A DNA stretch of 41,919 bases from contig CAIJWE010000077.1 in NCBI GenBank assembly GCA_903824295.1, positions 1-41,919 on the forward strand. The letters run 5' to 3'. Every line of letters starts with the position of its first letter. The stretch's first letter is position 1. Source of the stretch: an uncultured Chlorobiaceae bacterium (GTDB taxonomy: Bacteria; Bacteroidota; Chlorobiia; Chlorobiales; Chlorobiaceae). The notes beneath the pieces are model-generated. The model worked only from the letters and a program-made list of their open reading frames with translations, made no database searches and was not told where the DNA came from. The translations under genes and the position numbers were made by a program. Below are positions 8,519 to 17,403 of this stretch, in pieces.

Positions 8519-8928
8519 GCCTCTACATGCTTGATACGAATATTGCCAGTCATATTATCAAAGGGGACCTACCTCTTGTTCGTGAAAGGCTGGTTGCAGT
8601 ACCAATGCACCGTGTTGTAGTGTCATCAGTTACACATGCTGAATTACGCTATGGCCTGGCAAAACGCGCCTATCCAACAGGCCTTACAGCCCGAGTCCAT
8701 GCGTTTTTGATTCGGGTAAAAATATTGGCCTGGGATAAAGAGGTTGCCACTTTCTATGGTGATCTTCGAGCCAGATGCGAAACCGCAGGTGTGACGCTCT
8801 CACCACTTGACCTCATGATTGCGGCTCATGCTCACTCAGTCAATGCCATTCTTGTCACGGGAGATAAAGCGTTTACCAGTGTCCCGGATCGGTTAACTTT
8901 GGAAAATTGGACACTGCCGCAAGAATGA
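8515..8928 (+). CDS. vapC: PIN-domain toxin ribonuclease VapC
   Basis: 137 residues. PIN motifs: [12 protein letters not shown] (first Asp), [15 protein letters not shown] (catalytic Glu), and [11 protein letters not shown] followed by LVTGDKAF for the remaining acidic residues. The arrangement matches VapC endoribonucleases, many of which cleave initiator tRNA or rRNA loops. The ATG overlaps the vapB stop. The gene is complete and all acidic residues are present, so the module looks functional. It is only distantly related in sequence to the PIN toxin at 124-558. Confidence 0.9.
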   Translation: MSLYMLDTNIASHIIKGDLPLVRERLVAVPMHRVVVSSVTHAELRYGLAKRAYPTGLTARVHAFLIRVKILAWDKEVATFYGDLRARCETAGVTLSPLDLMIAAHAHSVNAILVTGDKAFTSVPDRLTLENWTLPQE

Positions 8929-8949
8929 TCATCATCTGGGAATAGAGAA

Positions 8950-9033
8950 AAATTGTGGGCCGTGGTGATAACCGTTTATCGCCCGGATCCGGAAAGGTGG
9001 ATTGAATTCAAAACCAGGAGAACAAAGCAATGA
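8950..9033 (+). pseudogene. Remnant of a DUF4258-family gene (C-terminal piece only)
   Basis: Immediately after vapC, in the same frame, an open stretch reads VVITVYRPDPERWIEFKTRR and ends at TGA 9031-9033, overlapping the next ATG (9030). A VVTVY-PDPExW-xF-RR ending is characteristic of DUF4258 proteins, which are normally encoded just before a YgiT-type zinc-finger gene. Here only about the last 25-28 residues survive; the N-terminal two thirds are missing and no start codon with a ribosome site is seen. The vapBC insertion or a deletion probably truncated it. Confidence 0.6.
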
Positions 9034-9317
9034 TCCCATTTGAGCTATGCCCGGTATGCGGTGGAGAAGTGATTGAAAAAGAGGTGGAAAAATTGATTCT
9101 CGGGGGCAACAATACCGCTGTTGTAAGAGTAAACGCTGAAGTCTGTACCCATTGTGGTGAACGATTATACTCGAAAGAGACTGTTACATTGTTTGAGCAT
9201 ATCCGGTCACAGCTTGCGAAAGGTGATGTTGCGGGCTTCCTTCCCATGGGTCAGAACTATAAAGTTGCCGGGGAAGGCAAAAGGAACCAAGGCGTACCTG
9301 CATCCACGGCTACTTAA
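9030..9317 (+). CDS. YgiT-type zinc-finger protein (MqsA-N-like)
   Basis: 95 residues. Two CxxC knuckles (CPVCGG and CTHCGE) about 30 residues apart form the Zn site of YgiT/MqsA N-terminal domains. They are followed by the conserved helix ETVTLFEHIRSQLAKG and the closing FLPMGQNYKVA. The family usually ends near there; this copy continues for about 18 polar residues (EGKRNQGVPASTAT), perhaps read-through after loss of the native stop. AGGAG at 9016-9020 serves as ribosome site for ATG 9030. The upstream DUF4258 partner survives only as a fragment, so this may be an orphaned antitoxin-like regulator. Confidence 0.8.
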   Translation: MIPFELCPVCGGEVIEKEVEKLILGGNNTAVVRVNAEVCTHCGERLYSKETVTLFEHIRSQLAKGDVAGFLPMGQNYKVAGEGKRNQGVPASTAT

Positions 9318-9450
9318 TCAAGCCCGCCGCTCGCATCGCGTGCATACGGCATATAATATTCTGCAAAAAACTGAGTTCTTCTTGTTTTAATGAGTAGTTT
9401 CGGCTGACAGTTAATTCTATTGAAGAGAACAGATTTGTACAGTAGTAAAT

Positions 9451-12400
9451 ATGCCACCTCGTGACTTGCTTAAAGGCTTGCTCGAATATATCGAAGAGCA
9501 AGCAAAAAATATTGACCCGAAAGGGTATCATCTCTCTGCCTCGAAGGGATTTGTTCGTCGCAATACCGACCTGGCTGGTCTCCCCGGCCTTGAATTCGAT
9601 CTTCGCCCCGAGGGCGACCACATCTGGTTGCATCTGGCGCGCCTCGAAGCCGACCGTCCCCCAGCTCTTCCTGACCTTTTCAAGGGGCTGTTCATTATCA
9701 GTAATGACCCGTTTGGCGAGCCGCCTGCATTAGATGAAAGCCATCTGGTCACATGGATTGCCCTGCATGAACCCAAGCATGATCCACTGTTGGCAGTAAC
9801 TGAGATTGAGTCAAAAAAAAAGGAGTTAAGGCAAAAAGCCCAGGCGGCTATCGAGGAATATTTGCCTCAATGGCAAGCCTGGGCTGAGGGCGAGCGTCCG
9901 CGTCGCAAGAGCATCTCCCTCTACGGCGATCTGTTCGCCTTGAAGTACCAGATTGAGGCTGAAGAAACCGTCAAACCTCAAGAACTCGTTTGGGGCATAG
10001 GTGTTGCGTCATGGCAGATTCCGTTCGAAGAAAGCACTGTCAGCTTTGAATATCCGTTGCTCACCCAAGCCGTCGAAATTTCCATAGAGGAAAAAAGCAT
10101 GGCGCTGGAGGTTCGCCCCCGATCGACCGATACACGGGTTGAAATGGATGTGTTCGTTGCCTGCTCGCTCCCCGGGGCTGCAAATGTTGAGTTCGCTATA
10201 AAGGAGCATCTCCAAAAACATAACGAGAGTCCTGTCACCCCATTTGATGCGTCGAGCTATACCGATGTACTCAAGCTTGCCGCATCAAACCTGGATTGCA
10301 ACGGCAGCTATCGAGAGCTGCTTGCAACGGGAGAGCCTGTTCCTGCACCGCCCACCGACTTGATTGTTACGGATGGCTGGGCACTGCTATCACGACAGAG
10401 AACTACCCACTATCTGACGGATGACCTGAAACGCCTGAAGCAGAAGCTGGAGACTGGATGCGATATTCCACCTGGCCCGCTTGCCCTTGTAACTCCGCCT
10501 TCCGACGAGCCCGTTGCATTCGAGGCCATTCATTTTCGGGGGCTTTCAAGTCGTGGATCAGGTCACGGCGAGGTAGAAGAGCTTTATTTTCCCCTGCCCT
10601 ACAATGAAGAGCAGGTCACCATTGTTCAACGGCTCGAAAAAGCTGCGGGCGTAGCTGTACAAGGCCCGCCCGGCACCGGCAAGACACACTCTATTGCCAA
10701 TATTATTTGCCACTATCTGGCGACTGGCAGACGGGTACTTGTCACCTCACGTGGAGAGCCTGCGCTTGAAGTGCTCCAATCCAAAATACCCGAGGAAGTC
10801 CGCGCCCTGACCGTGGCGCTCATGGCCAGTGACCGTGAAGGTGTCCGCCAGTTTCAGGCATCAATCGAAGCAATTCAACATCAGGTATCCCAGCTTAATC
10901 CGGAACAGACGCAACAGGAAATTGCAACACTGAAAAGCGCCATTGATCGCGCCCACCACGAACTTGCCTCCATTGACACGCGCATTGATGAAATTGCCAT
11001 TGCACAGCTTTCAGAGGTGGAAATTGATGGCGTACCGATGCGCGCACAGAAACTTGCGGAGTTGGTTACTTTCGGATTGGAACAGCATGGCTGGTTTGAT
11101 GATGACATTACACTTTCGCCGGAAAATGCTCCTCCTTTGACTGAGGAGGAGGCTGGAAAACTGCGTGAATCGCGGCGAAAGGTTGGTCATGATTTGGTGT
11201 ATGTACAGGCCAACTATCCGTCGGCAGACTCACTTCCTGCAACAACTGAAATTGCCGAACTGCATGAAGCACTCTCCAGTATAAAGAAGATTGATGCGGA
11301 GATTGAGCGTGGCGAGCTTCTTGAATTGAAGGCAACAACTGCCGAGGTTCTCATCGCGGCAAGGGATCTTCTTGGGATGGTTGAAGATGCCTGGAGTTTG
11401 GCAGAGGAGTTGGAGTCCACCGAAAGCGGCTGGCCCCTTGATTTACGAATCAAATGCAGAATGCCGTCGTTTATCTCCGAACGACAGGCGCTTGAGTCTT
11501 TATTTTCAGATATGGCGGCGCTTGTTGTCGCACGCGCTGAATTTCTCAAGCGGCCGGTGGAGTTTCCCGATGCTGGCCTGCGTGCAGTCAAAACCCGGGA
11601 AGCTGTTGCCCGCGCAGTCGAGACCGGCAAGCCATTTGGCTTCATCGCTCTTGGAGCCGGAGAGGCAAAAGAGCATCTTGCCATGGTTAAAGTCTCTGGA
11701 CTCTCCCCTGCATCGACAGATGACTGGGCTCATGTGCAGCGGCACATTGAACTTGACACAACAGTACTCTCTTTCGTGAGCCGGTGGAACCAGTTTGCAG
11801 ACGAGCTTTCCATCCCCCGCCTCGAAGGTGGTATTTCTGCCTTGCGTCGGATCGAGGTGGTTGCCGTCCTTGCAAATAAGGCTCATCGACTGGCGACAGA
11901 ATTCGATGCCACCTTGCCAAAAAAGGCCGACGCAGTCTTCTGTTCAGCTCCAGCCAAAACATTGCTGGGCGGTTCTGCCGAACTCCATGAAATTAAGAGA
12001 CAGTTACTGCGCCACCTGACCAAGGCAGAGCTATCGAGAGCAGCAACCCAACTCGGCACGTTTCACGAAAAACTTGCAGGCAAAACAGGACCGGTATCTC
12101 TTGCGCTACAACAGTTCGTCGAAAAGCAACTCGGAAATCCGGATATCCCCTCTGAGCGCCTCTCTGCACGGTACGCTGAGTTGGCGGCAGAACTGAGGCG
12201 CATTGCCTCTCTGACGGTTGATCTCGTGCAAATCAAGGATTCCGCAGCCCGTATTGAACAGGCAGGCGCTCCGAAACTGGCCTCTCGTCTCCGCTCTCAA
12301 CCCGTTGAAATGGCTGGCGAAGACACCGTTTTCCCCGTTACCTGGCGGCAAGCATGGAACTGGGCCCGTATTCGAACGTACCTCGACAACATTGAAGCAA

Positions 12401-14076
12401 GAGATGAATTGCTTGGACTTTCGGCCAGACGCAAAAACCTTGAGGATGGCCTCTCTCGCCTCTACAAAGACTTGGTTTCAAAAGCTGCATGGTTGGCAAC
12501 CAAACGAAGTGCTACGCCCAAGGTTCTGCAAGCACTTGCGGGCTATGCAACTGCTATCCGCCGTATCGGTCAGGGAACTGGACCAAACGCAACACGGTAT
12601 CGCAGGGATGCCAGAGAGGCAATGCTGGATGCTGCCGGGGCTGTCCCCTGCTGGATCATGAACCATGCCCGCATATCGGAGTCCATGCCTCCGGATATTG
12701 GAGCATTCGACCTTGTCATTGTCGATGAAGCGAGCCAGTCTGATTTATGGGCACTGCCTGCCATTCTACGCGGCAAGAAGATTCTGGTAGTAGGTGATGA
12801 CAAGCAGGTCTCCCCTGACGGGAGTTTTATTCTGTCTCAGAAAATTCAAGAACTAAAGGTTCGATTTCTTTCCGATCAACCTTACGGGACTGAAATGACA
12901 CCAGAAAAGTCTCTCTATGATCTGGCGGCCCGAGTATTCGCTGCAGAGCAAGTAATGCTACGCGAGCATTTCCGTTGTGCTCCGCCCATCATAGCTTACT
13001 CCAATCGTGTGTTTTATGGAGAAGGAATTCAGCCCTTACGTATTCCAAAAGCCTCAGAGCGAATTAACCCGCCACTGGTCGATATTTACGTAAAGGATGG
13101 CTTCCGGAACATGCACGGCCATAACGATTACGAAGCTCAGGTCATCGCCGAGGAAATTTCGGCTATTCTGAAAAATGAGGCATTTGCAGGCCGCACGATT
13201 GGTGTCGTTTCCCTGCTGGGAATGGCTCAAGCCAAACACATTGATTCCATCGTACGCCAACGGTGCGACGCCGCAGAATTACTTCGTCGCAAATTTAAAT
13301 GCGGAGAGGCCCGAACATTCCAGGGCAGTGAACGCGACATCATGTTCCTGTCGATGGTTGCAGATAACAAAAACTGCCATGCGCTTTCCGGCTTAAAATT
13401 TGACCAACGTTTCAACGTGGCAGCCAGCCGTGCACGAGATCGGATGTATCTGGTTCGCTCCGTGAAAACATCCGATTTGTCGGAGAAGGATTTACGCTTG
13501 ACCCTGCTCAGCCACTTCAACAAGCCGATGGTGACCGACAATGAGGAAGCAGAAGTGCTGATTGACCAATGCGAGTCAGGGTTTGAGCGGGAAGTGTTTA
13601 CCATCCTTGCCTCTCGTGGGTATCGTATTATTCCACAAGTGAAAACCGGCGCATACCGCATCGACATGGTTGTTGAAGGTGCAGGAGATAACCGCCTTGC
13701 AATCGAGCTGGATGGCGACGAATACCACGGCCCGGACCGGTGGCCGCATGACATGAACCGGCAGCGCGTCCTCGAACGTGCAGGCTGGGTATTCTGGCGC
13801 TGCTTCGCTTCCACATGGTCACTTCATAAAGATGATGTCCTCCAGGAACTACTGGCGCGCCTTAAGACTATGGGAATTGAACCGATGGGAGCCATGGAAC
13901 ATGCGCCAAGCCTGGTAGAAAAAAGAACATGGAAGTTCACGCCCGTGGAAGTCGATGGAGAGGTCGTTGATACAGCCCAAGCGGCATTGGAACTCGCAAT
14001 TTCAAGCGCGAAGGAGTTTTCAAGCATCCTCCTCTTGCTCCTATCTCTTTTTGTTACTTGGAGTAATGTATGTTAG
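9451..14076 (+). CDS. Large SF1 helicase with C-terminal restriction-endonuclease-fold (MTES_1575/Vsr-like) domain
   Basis: 1541 residues. An N-terminal ~370-residue region has no recognised motif. The helicase begins with the Q-like YNEEQVTIVQRL and Walker A GPPGTGKT (405-412). A long coiled-coil-rich insert (about 450-1040) separates it from Walker B VIVDEAS (D1092/E1093), motif III VVGDDKQVSP, motif IV EHFRCAPPIIAYSN and motifs V/VI (ARTFQGSERDI, FNVAASRARDRMYLV). The C-terminus has a PD-(D/E)xK-like nuclease: FEREVFTILASRGYRI, then RIDMVV, then AIELDGDEYHG (E1419, D1421). This is the UPF1-like SF1B plan with fused nuclease that recurs in defence islands. ATG 9451 is the first possible start; its ribosome site is weak. 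It stands alone. Anti-phage or DNA-processing activity is inferred. Confidence 0.9.
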   Translation: MPPRDLLKGLLEYIEEQAKNIDPKGYHLSASKGFVRRNTDLAGLPGLEFDLRPEGDHIWLHLARLEADRPPALPDLFKGLFIISNDPFGEPPALDESHLVTWIALHEPKHDPLLAVTEIESKKKELRQKAQAAIEEYLPQWQAWAEGERPRRKSISLYGDLFALKYQIEAEETVKPQELVWGIGVASWQIPFEESTVSFEYPLLTQAVEISIEEKSMALEVRPRSTDTRVEMDVFVACSLPGAANVEFAIKEHLQKHNESPVTPFDASSYTDVLKLAASNLDCNGSYRELLATGEPVPAPPTDLIVTDGWALLSRQRTTHYLTDDLKRLKQKLETGCDIPPGPLALVTPPSDEPVAFEAIHFRGLSSRGSGHGEVEELYFPLPYNEEQVTIVQRLEKAAGVAVQGPPGTGKTHSIANIICHYLATGRRVLVTSRGEPALEVLQSKIPEEVRALTVALMASDREGVRQFQASIEAIQHQVSQLNPEQTQQEIATLKSAIDRAHHELASIDTRIDEIAIAQLSEVEIDGVPMRAQKLAELVTFGLEQHGWFDDDITLSPENAPPLTEEEAGKLRESRRKVGHDLVYVQANYPSADSLPATTEIAELHEALSSIKKIDAEIERGELLELKATTAEVLIAARDLLGMVEDAWSLAEELESTESGWPLDLRIKCRMPSFISERQALESLFSDMAALVVARAEFLKRPVEFPDAGLRAVKTREAVARAVETGKPFGFIALGAGEAKEHLAMVKVSGLSPASTDDWAHVQRHIELDTTVLSFVSRWNQFADELSIPRLEGGISALRRIEVVAVLANKAHRLATEFDATLPKKADAVFCSAPAKTLLGGSAELHEIKRQLLRHLTKAELSRAATQLGTFHEKLAGKTGPVSLALQQFVEKQLGNPDIPSERLSARYAELAAELRRIASLTVDLVQIKDSAARIEQAGAPKLASRLRSQPVEMAGEDTVFPVTWRQAWNWARIRTYLDNIEARDELLGLSARRKNLEDGLSRLYKDLVSKAAWLATKRSATPKVLQALAGYATAIRRIGQGTGPNATRYRRDAREAMLDAAGAVPCWIMNHARISESMPPDIGAFDLVIVDEASQSDLWALPAILRGKKILVVGDDKQVSPDGSFILSQKIQELKVRFLSDQPYGTEMTPEKSLYDLAARVFAAEQVMLREHFRCAPPIIAYSNRVFYGEGIQPLRIPKASERINPPLVDIYVKDGFRNMHGHNDYEAQVIAEEISAILKNEAFAGRTIGVVSLLGMAQAKHIDSIVRQRCDAAELLRRKFKCGEARTFQGSERDIMFLSMVADNKNCHALSGLKFDQRFNVAASRARDRMYLVRSVKTSDLSEKDLRLTLLSHFNKPMVTDNEEAEVLIDQCESGFEREVFTILASRGYRIIPQVKTGAYRIDMVVEGAGDNRLAIELDGDEYHGPDRWPHDMNRQRVLERAGWVFWRCFASTWSLHKDDVLQELLARLKTMGIEPMGAMEHAPSLVEKRTWKFTPVEVDGEVVDTAQAALELAISSAKEFSSILLLLLSLFVTWSNVC

Positions 14077-14182
14077 TTTTACGATAATCATGAATTTTGG
14101 CTAAAAACGAATTACGGAGTTACTTGTTACTGAGCGCTTAGTATACCGAATTATCCACCCATGCAGGAGAATGATTTATCCT

Positions 14183-14245
14183 GCGGTGCGGGGTTCAAGC
14201 GGTGCGAACCCATTTCAGCCGAGCCTTCAAGCTACCTCTCTTTCT
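14183..14245. repeat. Intergenic repeat element, copy A
   Basis: A GGGTTC...GAACCC dyad (14191-14211) is followed by TTTCAGCCGAGCC and a pyrimidine-rich CTCTCTTTC end. Its core GGGTTCAA-(2-3)-GGTGCGA-(2)-CCC-(1-2)-TTCAGCCG recurs at 17411-17442. It lies between the helicase 3' end and the convergent metallophosphoesterase 3' end. No open frame is credible here. It probably belongs to a dispersed structured repeat family in this genome. Confidence 0.45.
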
Positions 14246-14271
14246 GCCTATCTACGACCGCTGTTCTCCGA

Positions 14272-15126
14272 TCATAGTTCAATCAACGTGATCTCCGGTC
14301 GGCATAAGAAACGGACTGGCAAGAAAAACGTTCCCAGGCCAGCACTCACATGAAGAGGCCCTGCTGGAGTTGGGTATACGCCCCGCTGATACCCGTTCAC
14401 GCCAAAAGGGACGATCAATGCCCCGAGGAAAGGGAGGCGCACTTGACCGCCGTGTGAGTGCCCCGACAGAATCAGATCAAATCTCGACCCCTTGATGTTT
14501 TCGATGTCAAGCGGGTAGTGCGTCAACAGAATGCGTTTGGGGGCTGAAGTGTCCTGTGAGGTTACAGCGATTGGAGGTGTAGGGAGCACCGGATTCCATT
14601 CCATCTCGTGTCCAGGCATTGCAGACTCGGACTCGGATTGTCGGGTGTTGATCTCTGTTCCTGATCGTCCTGCGATCAGCAGTCTTCCTTGCGCAGAGAC
14701 AGTGGAGCGATCCACAAGCCATTCCCCACCCGTCTTCTGGAAGGCTTTGCCAATTCGGTCGAACGAAGCCCCGCTCCAGTATTCATGATTGCCGGGAACG
14801 CCATAGAGCGGCACGCTCATCTGTCCGAGTATATTCAGCGCTTCGTCCAGATATCGCTTGTCCTCGACGAGGTCTCCGGTGAAGCAGACCGCATCCGGCG
14901 CCAGCCGATTGACCATGGCAACAATGCGCATGAGATAGGAACGGTCGCCCTTGTAGTGGATATCGCTGATATGCACAACCCGAAGGGACGGGCGCTTGCC
15001 CAAGGAACGTCGGGTGACCTGGATCCAATGGGGTTCAATGAAGATGGCGTCCACCATGCAGTAAGCAAAGCACCCGTAGATGAGGACGCAGAGCCACGGT
15101 TTTCGGATGAACACCTTCATCTTCAT
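14272..15126 (-). CDS. Membrane-anchored metallophosphoesterase (YkuE/LpxG-like)
   Basis: About 284 residues. One N-terminal membrane helix (WLCVLIYGCFAYCMVDAIFI) is followed by a complete calcineurin-like phosphoesterase: ISDIHYKG, CFTGDLVED, VPGNHEYW, LLTHYPLD and LSGHSHGGQ. This matches the YkuE family of envelope phosphodiesterases/UDP-diacylglucosamine pyrophosphatase relatives, acting at the inner membrane. ATG 15126 or 15120 may be used. It lies 69 bases downstream of the frameshifted FGE-like gene on the same strand. An acidic/polar insert (about residues 160-195) precedes the THYP motif. Substrate unknown. Confidence 0.85.
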   Translation of the reverse strand: MKMKVFIRKPWLCVLIYGCFAYCMVDAIFIEPHWIQVTRRSLGKRPSLRVVHISDIHYKGDRSYLMRIVAMVNRLAPDAVCFTGDLVEDKRYLDEALNILGQMSVPLYGVPGNHEYWSGASFDRIGKAFQKTGGEWLVDRSTVSAQGRLLIAGRSGTEINTRQSESESAMPGHEMEWNPVLPTPPIAVTSQDTSAPKRILLTHYPLDIENIKGSRFDLILSGHSHGGQVRLPFLGALIVPFGVNGYQRGVYPTPAGPLHVSAGLGTFFLPVRFLCRPEITLIEL

Positions 15127-15195
15127 TTCTTCGGAGAACAATAATTAGATGGATCCGCCTAAAAGGAAGCAAAGCCGGCATGAGTAGCCAACTGA

Positions 15196-16037
15196 CTACG
15201 GGACGTAAACCAGGCGGAAGCCAATTGTGATGTTCGGTTTTCCGGGGGTGAACTTGTTACGAAAAGCCGACTGACAACACTTGGCTTCATTGAACCAGCT
15301 CCCGCCACGAATCACAAGAGTCAAACAACTACTATCATACCAACACCCGTCCATTCCCACACATTGCCAGTCATATCGTACACCCCCCACTCATTCGGCA
15401 TTTTTTTTCCTACAGGATGGGTTATTTTGCCAGAGTTGAGACCATACCAGGCATATTCTCCCAACTGCCTTGCACTGTCACCAAAGAAGTATGCCAAAGT
15501 GGATCCTGACCGGCAGGCATATTCCCATTCCTCCTCAGTTGGCAAGCGGTAGTGCTGTTTGCCGCAGAGTGTATTGAGTTTTTGGATGAAGGCCTGTACA
15601 TCATCATGCGAAACTTTTTCTACAGGTAGACTTTCACCCTTGAAATAACTTGGGTTGTTTCCCATAACGGACTTCCACTGCTGCTGCGTAACCGGATACT
15701 TGCCCAGATAGAAATCCTCATCAATCTTGACCTCATTCGATTCCATTCTGGGCTCTTCGTTGATCTCCGCTTGCCTCTGAAAGGCTTGGTTGCCTTTCTC
15801 CATAGCAGGTTTTGTGTTTACGCGCAACTTTTTTATCAGTGAATCAGTCACGGAGTTTAGACGATCCTGAATTTTGAAATATTTACTTTCAAGACTTTTA
15901 GTTTTTGAAGTCAGATAGATATCGAAAGCTGAAATAGCATACAAACATACAGACCTGTGGTCACACCATTTACTCTGGAGTGCCTCGTTGCATTCAGAAA
16001 GCAGTTGATCGAATGTATTTCCCTGAAATTCACCCAT
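15196..16037 (-). pseudogene. FGE/C-lectin-fold protein gene broken by a one-base frameshift
   Basis: From ATG 16037 (GGAG about 9 bases upstream) the frame runs for 238 codons. It comprises a ~90-residue helical N-terminus, then an FGE-sulfatase-like domain with YLGKYPVTQQQWKSVMG, YRLPTEEEWEYACRSG and YDMTGNVWEWT. Near 15346-15350 (a short C-run) the frame is lost and ends in GVGMIVVV. The proper continuation WYDSS...RGGSWFNEAKCC...IGFRLVYVP is intact in the next frame, to the stop at 15196. One missing base restores a product of about 280 residues. So it is either a recent pseudogene, a sequencing error or phase-variable. FGE-fold proteins of this size often bind ligands rather than oxidise Cys. 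Confidence 0.75.
15214..15306 (-). other. Second possible DGR-type variable region
   Basis: The C-terminal segment of the frameshifted gene runs from GGSWFNEAKCCQ through SAFRNKFTPGKPNIT to IGFR. It keeps the FGE scaffold residues, with adenine-rich codons (aac aag ttc acc ... aac atc aca) between them. This fits either an ordinary FGE C-terminus or a mildly diversified DGR target. No template is present in the window. Confidence 0.3.
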
Positions 16038-16327
16038 GAATTATCTCCAGGTTTACTTTAACAGGCTGAACCATATAATTCGGCTAAAATCTGTTATTTT
16101 AAAGCAAGTAATCGGGATTATGTATGCTGGCAGTAAGTGCGCCCCGCCACTTCTTCCAGTATTTTTTCAATAATTTATTGTGTTTTTTGAGTTTGCACAG
16201 CACCGAAGCTGCTTTAACGTCAATATTTGCGGATACCCTGCCTCCCTGGTTTTTTTTCTGCATTACTGACAGATATTTCTTTCTACCCACTCGGCAACAA
16301 CAAACGTTCATTATGCAGAACAGGCGG
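16038..16327. other. Spacer between FGE-like gene and NYN gene
   Basis: About 290 bases, AT-rich near 16060-16110. A Lys-rich minus-strand reading frame crosses it (to 16099) but overlaps the NYN gene end and has no recognisable domain. I do not support a gene here. Confidence 0.4.
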
Positions 16328-16966
16328 TTATTGCCAACCGGTTGGCTTTTGCAGGAGAAAACCATCTCTCTTTTTTACCGATTCGCTGAACTGGCTCTCA
16401 ACCAGTTTTTTTCGTCCGATTGTCATTGAACCTTTTGCAACCAATGCGACAGATTGATTATGCCGTTTTGGCGGAAATGCTACAAAGAGCCTTTTCGAGG
16501 GAAATAGTTCATGAATTTGACGAATGGGAGGAACCAGATCACTATCGCCTGAAATCAGCATGGCCATATCGTACTGATTCTGATAGGCCCCTATCAGCAT
16601 CTGAGTGGCAATATTGACATCGGTCATTTTTTCATTGTAGGAGGCCCAAATATTCCCGCAACGTTTGCATTCTATGGCGCTTCTCTGGTAGTGACCGTAT
16701 AAGATGTGTACTCCTTCTGACTCAAGCGCTTCGATATAGGTTGTTTGCCGTTTTTGCTTGTCAGGGTTGTCACTGACTCTACTGGTAAAATATTTTACGC
16801 AAACCAGTTCCTGATTCGGCTTCAGCAGGTTTGTTGCCAACAGTTTCAGGTTTAACCATTTACAGTATTCAAACCCTGCTTCAAGCATGCCAAAATAGAG
16901 GTTAAATCCATCAACATAGACCTGAACCCTTTCTTTTGCATGGTGAGTGTTTTCTTTATTCATCAC
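16328..16966 (-). CDS. NYN-domain protein (LabA/PIN-like RNase fold)
   Basis: 212 residues. The NYN motifs are present in order: VQVYVDGFNLYFGM (first Asp and FN), KMTDVNIATQMLIGA (second Asp) and MLISGDSDLVPPI (third acidic site). A small CxxC-type element, IECKRCGNIW, sits before the second motif. NYN proteins are Mg2+-dependent RNases related to PIN toxins and LabA; many occur in defence or RNA-decay settings. Start is ATG 16966 or 16963. The gene stands alone, with a hairpin-rich leader and an opposite-strand terminator upstream. Confidence 0.88.
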   Translation of the reverse strand: MMNKENTHHAKERVQVYVDGFNLYFGMLEAGFEYCKWLNLKLLATNLLKPNQELVCVKYFTSRVSDNPDKQKRQTTYIEALESEGVHILYGHYQRSAIECKRCGNIWASYNEKMTDVNIATQMLIGAYQNQYDMAMLISGDSDLVPPIRQIHELFPSKRLFVAFPPKRHNQSVALVAKGSMTIGRKKLVESQFSESVKKRDGFLLQKPTGWQ

Positions 16967-17017
16967 TATCGCTTATATTGGAAGCATAACATCACCAGAG
17001 ATAGCATCTCCGGTCTG

Positions 17018-17052
17018 ACGCTCTCGACTTTGGTTGGGAGCGTTTCTTTTTT
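17018..17052 (+). terminator. Orphan plus-strand intrinsic terminator
   Basis: ACGCTCTC (17018-17025) pairs with GGGAGCGT (17036-17043, one G-T) around a 10-base loop and is followed by TTCTTTTTT. A second small hairpin (AGAGAT-AGC-ATCTC) lies just upstream at about 16997-17010. No plus-strand gene precedes it, so it may end a small RNA or be a leftover of a lost gene. Confidence 0.5.
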
Positions 17053-17403
17053 ATACCCTGCCTTTATCTCTCTTTTCTCCAATGGTTGGCCAATCACTCT
17101 TGCCTGCTGCTTATATGTTAGCTGTGTGTATGGGATTGAGTTTCAGAGATAAGTGAGTATTAATATACATAAGGGTTTTTATTTACTGCGGTTTGGGGTG
17201 TTGTTTTTTTTGACAGGTATAACAACAATGTACGTTGGGACTCTCAGTATTCCACAGTAGATGGCATGTTATTAACGGCAAGTTGGCATGATCAAAATCC
17301 TGTAATTTTTGCGTCTAACACCTTTAACACCTAAGCCCTTTATTTATTATAGCATAGATGTTCAAAGTGTTAGAGAGAGTTATTCTCTTGCGCAGACGCT
17401 GAG

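Noticed and set aside
16099-16365. 88-codon Lys-rich minus-strand frame after the NYN gene
   Set aside because: Overlaps the NYN coding end, no ribosome site, no known domain; could be a relic but unsupported.
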